From contig CAMBDA010000028.1 in assembly GCA_945865175.1 (NCBI GenBank), forward strand, positions 1 through 45,811: a DNA stretch of 45,811 nt, given 5' to 3'. The translations under genes and the position numbers were made by a program. Source of the stretch: an uncultured Prevotellaceae bacterium (GTDB lineage Bacteria; Bacteroidota; Bacteroidia; Bacteroidales; Bacteroidaceae). Position 1 is the first letter of the stretch; each line of letters opens with the position of its first letter. Of the stretch, positions 41,433 through 45,811 are shown piece by piece. The notes below the pieces were generated by a model that saw only the letters and a list, made by a program, of their open reading frames with translations, searched no databases and was not told the DNA's origin.

Positions 41433-42269
41433 TTACTGCTTTTCCATAATCACCTTGTTTGGCCGTGCTTTGTGATGGGGGTAATAATATTCTGTAGGTT
41501 TCTGCTCATCTGTATCATTCCGTGTATATCGGTCATAGTTTCCATCCAATTCTATGGGTAAAGGTATGCCCAGGCCTTTCATCTGTCGTATAAGTTCCTT
41601 CTCGGAACAAGGCCCGTACAGGTCCGCAGTTTTCCGACTAGCTATCCAGTAGTGGACTTGGTTACTTTCAAAAACAATCTTCTGCCCCGTGTACGTGTAA
41701 GCATGCATGGGTAATCTGTATGCGGGTAGTGTGTCATATCCTTGCTCCAATGCCAGTTCGCTCAGATGGTCATGTCCCAATATCTCACCGGGAATCTTGC
41801 ATTCCATCACAATCCATTTCTTCGATGTGTAATCACGGCTGATATAGCCAACCTGCGGACTGTCCAGAAACATGGTGTACATGGTGTCAGTCCTTCCTGT
41901 CGGCCTGTGAACGGCCAGAGGGCATGCGCCTGTTATCTGCATGAGAAATGAGTCCACACGTGCCACCATGTTGTGCGGGCAGTACAGATTATGGGTGTTT
42001 GCGTGGTAAATTTCATTGTTGGGGTAGATAATCTTGGATGAGTCACGGTGGCACAATTCAAGAATCCGTCCGTTGCCGCCGCCATCCTCTGCTTCATGAA
42101 TATAGAAGGTGATGTCACTGTGACTGCCGATAAAGATTAAGTTAAAGATTAATAGGATTCCCAGCGCAACCAACACCGCTAATCCCAATATCCATAGTAC
42201 GATTGTCCCCACTAATGTTAAAATGGAGGCAGTCGCACCAAAAAGAAGCATGGACACTTTCTTTTTCAT
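41433..42269 (-). CDS. Membrane protein, paralogue of the gene at the right edge
   Basis: The 278-aa product opens with a long hydrophobic region, about residues 8-52, containing two likely membrane spans (LLFGATASILTLVGTIVLWI and LAVLVALGILLIFNLIF). The rest is soluble: SDITFYIHEAEDGGG, YISRDYTSKKWIVMECKIPG, VHYWIASRKTADLYGPCSEKELI, and a His/Pro-rich end. No known domain is recognised. Its start is 4 nt after the stop of the GT14 chimera, so the two are surely cotranscribed. Its last 107 codons repeat at the right edge of the window as a close paralogue. Position right after a putative effector and presence in two copies suit an immunity protein, but that is inference. Confidence 0.7.
   Translation of the reverse strand: MKKKVSMLLFGATASILTLVGTIVLWILGLAVLVALGILLIFNLIFIGSHSDITFYIHEAEDGGGNGRILELCHRDSSKIIYPNNEIYHANTHNLYCPHNMVARVDSFLMQITGACPLAVHRPTGRTDTMYTMFLDSPQVGYISRDYTSKKWIVMECKIPGEILGHDHLSELALEQGYDTLPAYRLPMHAYTYTGQKIVFESNQVHYWIASRKTADLYGPCSEKELIRQMKGLGIPLPIELDGNYDRYTRNDTDEQKPTEYYYPHHKARPNKVIMEKQ
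41446..41766. repeat. Direct repeat copy 1 (paralogous gene 3' end)
   Basis: This 321-bp stretch aligns without gaps to 45491-45811, at a constant offset of 4045 bp, and differs at roughly 40 positions by eye (about 87% identical). The second copy is cut by the window edge, so the true repeat is longer. Confidence 0.85.
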
Positions 42270-42273
42270 AAAA

Positions 42274-44499
42274 CTAAGGCTGTATGGTTATAGTTCCATT
42301 AAAATAAATATAGAAACTTTTAGTCTGACCATTGATGTAGCGTCTAATATTTCCATCAATTACGTCTGCTCCTCGGCCAAGTATCTTGCCATGAATTATG
42401 GGCTGGTATCCATTAACACTTATACCTATGCCTTCATTTATCAGCCCACCGATAAAAGTTAGAATGTTTCTTGTGCTTTCTTCTTTCCATGGATGCATCT
42501 CAAAATTATATTCATCTCTATCAATTGTAAACGTATTTTCAGAAACCTCTGTTAAAGTGATATTTCCAAGTGTTATAGCAGTGTTAAATATTTTTACGGT
42601 TTCAGGTAGTGTACATCCATCGACTATGGAGCAGAATTTATTAAAATCCAGTAAATTAATGTGGTATTTTGAGCTATTGCTGCTATCTGCAACTAAATGG
42701 AATCGTCTAATATGTTGCTCCAAGCCTAGTGAACTCACATCCAAGTATAGAGGCTCTCCTGTACCAGAACTGTATCTATTCGCTGCTTGTGCGAAAGGTG
42801 TTTTCATCAGATTGTTACAGCAATCTTCAATCTTCGATTTAGCTTGATCCATTGCATTTTCTATTAAAGAACGTGTTGTTGCGCTAAAATCTCTATAATA
42901 TTCGCTGTAAACATCTAAAATATCGTAATCAATATCCAAAGATGGAATGTTTGCATTGATAACATAGTCTGTCCCCACGTATCCTAGTGTGAATACATTG
43001 CCTCCATTCCAGGTGCCATTGGCTTTCATTGTTTCCATTTCGCGCTCTGTATAGAACGGTTCATTGTACAGGAAGGTGAAATTTTGTCCGTTGAATATCA
43101 AACGAGGATAATTTGAGCCGCCACTGCCTCCGCCACTATTTCCTCCTCCTACATAGTCTGCTTCTCCGGTGTTTCCACTTTGTCCACCCTGGTTACCACC
43201 TGTAGAAGGGTTGTCCGTGTCGTTTTCATTGTCATCTGACTCCCATGGGTTTTCAAACGAATCCTCAGAGGGCCATGAGTCATCAGAGCCCATGGAGTCA
43301 GAGTCGGGATAAGATGCGGTGACAATGACGGCCTTACCGCAATAACCCAGTCCTTCCACGTAGCCACCTGGCCATGTGTCATTTTCAAGCATTGCTTCAT
43401 ACTCTGCTTCTGTGTACGGGTTCGCATCATATCCTGCAAACGAAAGTCCTCGACTTCTCCATTGTGCCACATAGCATCCTGCTCCACATCCCATGTCCAA
43501 ACCCGTTCTGGCGCTTACATCGCACCACATCCGCATCACATAGTCGGCAAACCTCTTGTCGTAACGGTGCTTCATTAACCCGTTATACACCCATCCTCCC
43601 GTGGGCATAGACATGATTTGGCCATCTTGATGCAGATAGCGGTCTATCTTGTCCAGCAGAGCCGCGCTGCATGGCAGCTCTATCTTGCGTGCCATGAGAC
43701 ATTCGTCCTCCAACAGATAACGCATATGCTCGCTCCCAAGATTAGCTGGGCGGTTGCCATTCTCATACTTCCAGCGGATAAACCGATGGTTCCATGGCAC
43801 AATGTTCTCTTTCCCCATTAGGTTTACCAGTACCGTGGCCACATAGCACTCCTCTGGGGCAAAGGTCATCCACATACGGCCATAAAGCCGGGGTTGCTGG
43901 TCAGTATAGTCCAGCAGTGTGACGACCGCCTTGCGAGTGATGGAGAACCATTGTGAACTGCCATACAAATGGTCAAATTCATCCGGAATAGGACGCTTCT
44001 CTCCTTTTGCTTGCTGTGCCTTCACCTGCTCCCTTACCCACCGGCGTGGGTTGGATTGTCCTGCAGCATAGTCATATGGATAGAAATACTGCAGTCGTCT
44101 AAAGGTGTTGTTTTCCCAATTGGGATGCGGCAGATGCAGGTAGCCTATGAATTCTTTTCCAGCGTTTTTCTCAAAAAACTTCAGGAAATATTCCAAAGGC
44201 CGTGTGGGATAGTCCTGTCCGCTGATGAGGTGAAAATAGTCCGCCTCACTCTGGCTGACAGCCATGCGCAGCAGATACATCTCACTTTCCAGCACACTGG
44301 TTCCTCCCCAGTTCACGTCATACTGCCGCGACACGAGCCTCACCTGACCATAGGCGCGCAACCGCTCTTCCTCCTCTGTCGCTATTGGCTGCTTTTTGTC
44401 TATATGTATGTACACATCACAGTCATGGTCAAAATATCTCACCAGCCTGCACAGCTGATCAACATTCTTATGGGCCAGAATTAAAATGGCGTGTCTCAT
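42274..44499 (-). CDS. GT14 glycosyltransferase fused to methyltransferase start and unrecognised C-terminal domain
   Basis: The 741-aa product has no signal peptide. Residues 1-290 are a Core-2/I-branching (GT14) transferase: ILILAHKNVDQL, VYIHIDKK, VNWGGTSVLESEMYLLR, YFHLISGQDYPTRPL, FDHLYGSSQWFSITRKAV, APEECYVATVLVN. About 300-360 is the start of a class-I methyltransferase, with the SAM motif LDMGCGAGCYVAQW and YDAN. It breaks off there and continues, in frame, with YTEAEYEAMLENDTWPGGYVEG (about 362-395), a Gly/Ser/Asp linker (402-465), and a similar repeat YTEREMETMKANGTWNGGN (483-518). The final 220 residues are unrecognised (YNFEMHPWKEESTRN, SFYIYFNGTITIQP). The DNA turns clearly AT-richer in this last part. 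Genes upstream (47 nt) and downstream (4 nt) are on the same strand. It may be a real chimera or an assembly join. Confidence 0.75.
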   Translation of the reverse strand: MRHAILILAHKNVDQLCRLVRYFDHDCDVYIHIDKKQPIATEEEERLRAYGQVRLVSRQYDVNWGGTSVLESEMYLLRMAVSQSEADYFHLISGQDYPTRPLEYFLKFFEKNAGKEFIGYLHLPHPNWENNTFRRLQYFYPYDYAAGQSNPRRWVREQVKAQQAKGEKRPIPDEFDHLYGSSQWFSITRKAVVTLLDYTDQQPRLYGRMWMTFAPEECYVATVLVNLMGKENIVPWNHRFIRWKYENGNRPANLGSEHMRYLLEDECLMARKIELPCSAALLDKIDRYLHQDGQIMSMPTGGWVYNGLMKHRYDKRFADYVMRMWCDVSARTGLDMGCGAGCYVAQWRSRGLSFAGYDANPYTEAEYEAMLENDTWPGGYVEGLGYCGKAVIVTASYPDSDSMGSDDSWPSEDSFENPWESDDNENDTDNPSTGGNQGGQSGNTGEADYVGGGNSGGGSGGSNYPRLIFNGQNFTFLYNEPFYTEREMETMKANGTWNGGNVFTLGYVGTDYVINANIPSLDIDYDILDVYSEYYRDFSATTRSLIENAMDQAKSKIEDCCNNLMKTPFAQAANRYSSGTGEPLYLDVSSLGLEQHIRRFHLVADSSNSSKYHINLLDFNKFCSIVDGCTLPETVKIFNTAITLGNITLTEVSENTFTIDRDEYNFEMHPWKEESTRNILTFIGGLINEGIGISVNGYQPIIHGKILGRGADVIDGNIRRYINGQTKSFYIYFNGTITIQP

Positions 44500-44546
44500 A
44501 AATTATTGTTTCCATTACCTTGTTCCACTTATTTCACTTCCGTCAC

Positions 44547-45443
44547 TCATTCTGTCTTCAAATCACAAATGCGGTATTTACCGCCCTGTTGAGTCACGGT
44601 CACAGTCACGTGCTTGTCCCAGCCCTTGACGGCCATGTTGTAACTCACCTTGAAAGTGTTTTCCTTCAGCGGAGCCACCTTAAGCGAACTGTACCACAGC
44701 GCGTCAAAGTCCGCACAGTTTATCAGCGGATCCATGGCGCCCTCGTCCTGCATGGCCTGCTCGGCCATATCGGCGTGCTTTTTCTGCATGGCCGGGGTGC
44801 AGTAGGTCTGGCGCATCTGCTTCAGGTCCTGTTCCAGTGTGGACGGCATCGTTGCATATAGGCGTGCATAGGCCTTGAAGAACGTCTCCACAAAGGTGGC
44901 ACCATCTTTTCCGTCCACCACCTTTGTGGCCGGGATGCTGAGCATGCTGTCGCCATACGTCTTGCCTCCCCAGTAAGGGGTCACATAGGTGATGCGCGTC
45001 TTTCCCTTGGCATCCGTCTTCACCCTCACGGGGATGTACGTGCCGGCGGTGTCGGTTTCCGCCCATCGGTAAGACACTTCATACCATCCGCCTTCCAGAT
45101 GTTTGCATCGCAGGCTTTGTTTGCCATAGTCCGACACATCCTGTGCACGCAGCAGCGGGTCTGCGCCCGTGACATAAATGAGTCTTCCTTTCTTCTCCCG
45201 CATCTCGGGGGTGAGCACGCTCTGCAGCAACTCGCTCTCCTGTTGGCGTTGGCCAGACTCTATGGCTTCCATATAATGGATGTAAAAGCTTTTTATCTGC
45301 TCAGCCTCTGTGGCCTGCTGTGCCCATGTCTCTCCTGCTGAGAGCAAGAAAGACAGGGTAATAAAGAATGTCAACAATGTCCCCTTTGCTGCGCTGCTAC
45401 CGTCTCTTTTCGGAACTGCGTCATAAGCTTTAATTTGTGTCAT
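44547..45443 (-). CDS. Secreted DUF3828-like protein with two related halves
   Basis: The 298-aa product has an N-terminal charged stretch, then a signal peptide (KGTLLTFFITLSFLLSAGETWAQ). Its two halves look alike: QIKSFYIHYMEAIESG...LLQSVLTPEMREK...GWYEVSYRW and FVETFFKAYARLYAT...MRQTYCTPAMQKK...FKVSYNMAV. This FYxxY...L...YxTPxMxxK...VSY pattern fits the DUF3828 (NTF2-like) family, whose members are small exported proteins of unknown role. The first Met at 45443 gives a 23-residue pre-signal segment; a start nearer the hydrophobic part is not obvious. It lies 22 nt after the right-edge gene and 47 nt before the chimera, within one operon. Confidence 0.7.
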   Translation of the reverse strand: MTQIKAYDAVPKRDGSSAAKGTLLTFFITLSFLLSAGETWAQQATEAEQIKSFYIHYMEAIESGQRQQESELLQSVLTPEMREKKGRLIYVTGADPLLRAQDVSDYGKQSLRCKHLEGGWYEVSYRWAETDTAGTYIPVRVKTDAKGKTRITYVTPYWGGKTYGDSMLSIPATKVVDGKDGATFVETFFKAYARLYATMPSTLEQDLKQMRQTYCTPAMQKKHADMAEQAMQDEGAMDPLINCADFDALWYSSLKVAPLKENTFKVSYNMAVKGWDKHVTVTVTQQGGKYRICDLKTE

Positions 45444-45465
45444 AAAATTATTAGTTTATTTATAA

Positions 45466-45811
45466 TTAGTTCCAACCACTCGGGCGTTCTATAATCACCT
45501 TGTCGGGCCGTGCTCTGTGGTGTGGATGGAGATATTCTATGGGTTTCTGCTCATCTGTATTGTTCCAGGTATATCTGTCATAGTTTCCATCCAATTCTAT
45601 GGGCAAGGATATGTCCAAGCCTTTCATCTGTCGTATAAGTTCCTTCTCGGAAAAAGGCCCGTACAGGTCCGCGGTCTTCCGGCTTGCTATCCAGTAGTGC
45701 ACCCGATTGCTTGCAAAAACAATCTCCTGCCCCGTGTACGTGTATTGGCTCATGGATAATCTGTATGCGGGTAGTGTGTCATATCCTTGCTCCAATGCCA
45801 GTTCGCTCAGA
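45466..45811 (-). CDS. Partial membrane-protein paralogue, cut by the window edge
   Basis: The C-terminal 114 codons of a gene entering from the right. They read ELALEQGYDTLPAYRL, VHYWIASRKTADLYGPFSEKELI and end in a basic segment RARPDKVIIERPSGWN. Except for that end they match the 278-aa protein (41433-42269) at most positions. Its N-terminus, presumably with membrane spans, lies outside. It is the first visible gene of the operon that continues with the DUF3828-like gene. Confidence 0.75.
   Translation of the reverse strand, partial: LSELALEQGYDTLPAYRLSMSQYTYTGQEIVFASNRVHYWIASRKTADLYGPFSEKELIRQMKGLDISLPIELDGNYDRYTWNNTDEQKPIEYLHPHHRARPDKVIIERPSGWN
45491..45811. repeat. Direct repeat copy 2 (paralogous gene 3' end)
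   Basis: Partner of 41446-41766 in the same orientation. Recombination between the two would delete the DUF3828-like gene and the GT14 chimera and leave one paralogue. Confidence 0.85.

Overview
The window looks like a chromosomal segment of a gut-type Bacteroidales bacterium (Prevotellaceae or Bacteroidaceae; I cannot name a genus). The reasons are the repeated Bacteroidetes sigma promoter pattern (TTTG, 19-21 nt, TAnnTTTG) in front of many genes, AT-rich leaders that mostly lack a Shine-Dalgarno, glycosidase families GH97, GH2, GH92 and GH51, lipoproteins with acidic residues after the lipid cysteine, and Bacteroidales-style C-terminal tails (xYxxxGxxV...GxYIVNGKKVxxx). Most of the window is gene-dense and GC-rich; parts of the last 6 kb are clearly more AT-rich. 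No tRNA, rRNA, CRISPR array or intact insertion sequence was seen.

Layout. 0.2-3.8 kb (minus): gpmI-ung-DUF3109-ThuA-like run, packed end to end. 4.2-15.7 kb (plus): a carbohydrate/surface cluster with a FAS1 lipoprotein, a GH97 glycosidase, a two-discoidin-domain protein of 1191 aa, a strong terminator, a GH2 enzyme and an SGNH hydrolase. It resembles a polysaccharide utilisation locus but has no SusC/SusD pair, sensor or sigma/anti-sigma pair inside the window. A 32-aa membrane peptide gene with a structured leader lies on the other strand between GH2 and the SGNH gene. 15.8-22.5 kb: manC (GDP-mannose supply), a convergent greA-HIT pair, a TlpA-like lipoprotein without its CxxC, pnp and cutC. 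22.6-27.5 kb: a transglutaminase-like secreted protein followed by a GH92 alpha-mannosidase. 27.7-29.3 kb: a YjbR-family gene, a vsr endonuclease without a neighbouring cytosine methylase, and an internally deleted AAA-ATPase/PD-(D/E)XK gene. 29.4-38.6 kb (minus): a GH51 arabinofuranosidase, and a calcineurin-like phosphoesterase followed by a 1322-aa protein with duplicated LamG-like domains.

39-45.8 kb (minus) is the accessory and most unusual part: a truncated lamin-tail protein beside two copies of a perfect palindrome, two small secreted or lipid-anchored proteins of unknown function, and a tight operon. Reading in the direction of transcription, the operon holds the cut-off end of a membrane-protein gene, a DUF3828-like secreted protein, a 741-aa chimera, and a full paralogue of the first gene. 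The chimera joins a GT14 (Core-2/I-branching) glycosyltransferase and the start of a methyltransferase domain to two short repeats, a Gly/Ser/acidic linker and an unrecognised AT-rich C-terminal domain. The two paralogues form 321-bp direct repeats exactly 4045 bp apart. The architecture resembles an effector/immunity cassette grafted onto a glycosyltransferase gene. This is the best candidate for something undescribed, although an assembly join or decayed recombination product must be excluded first.
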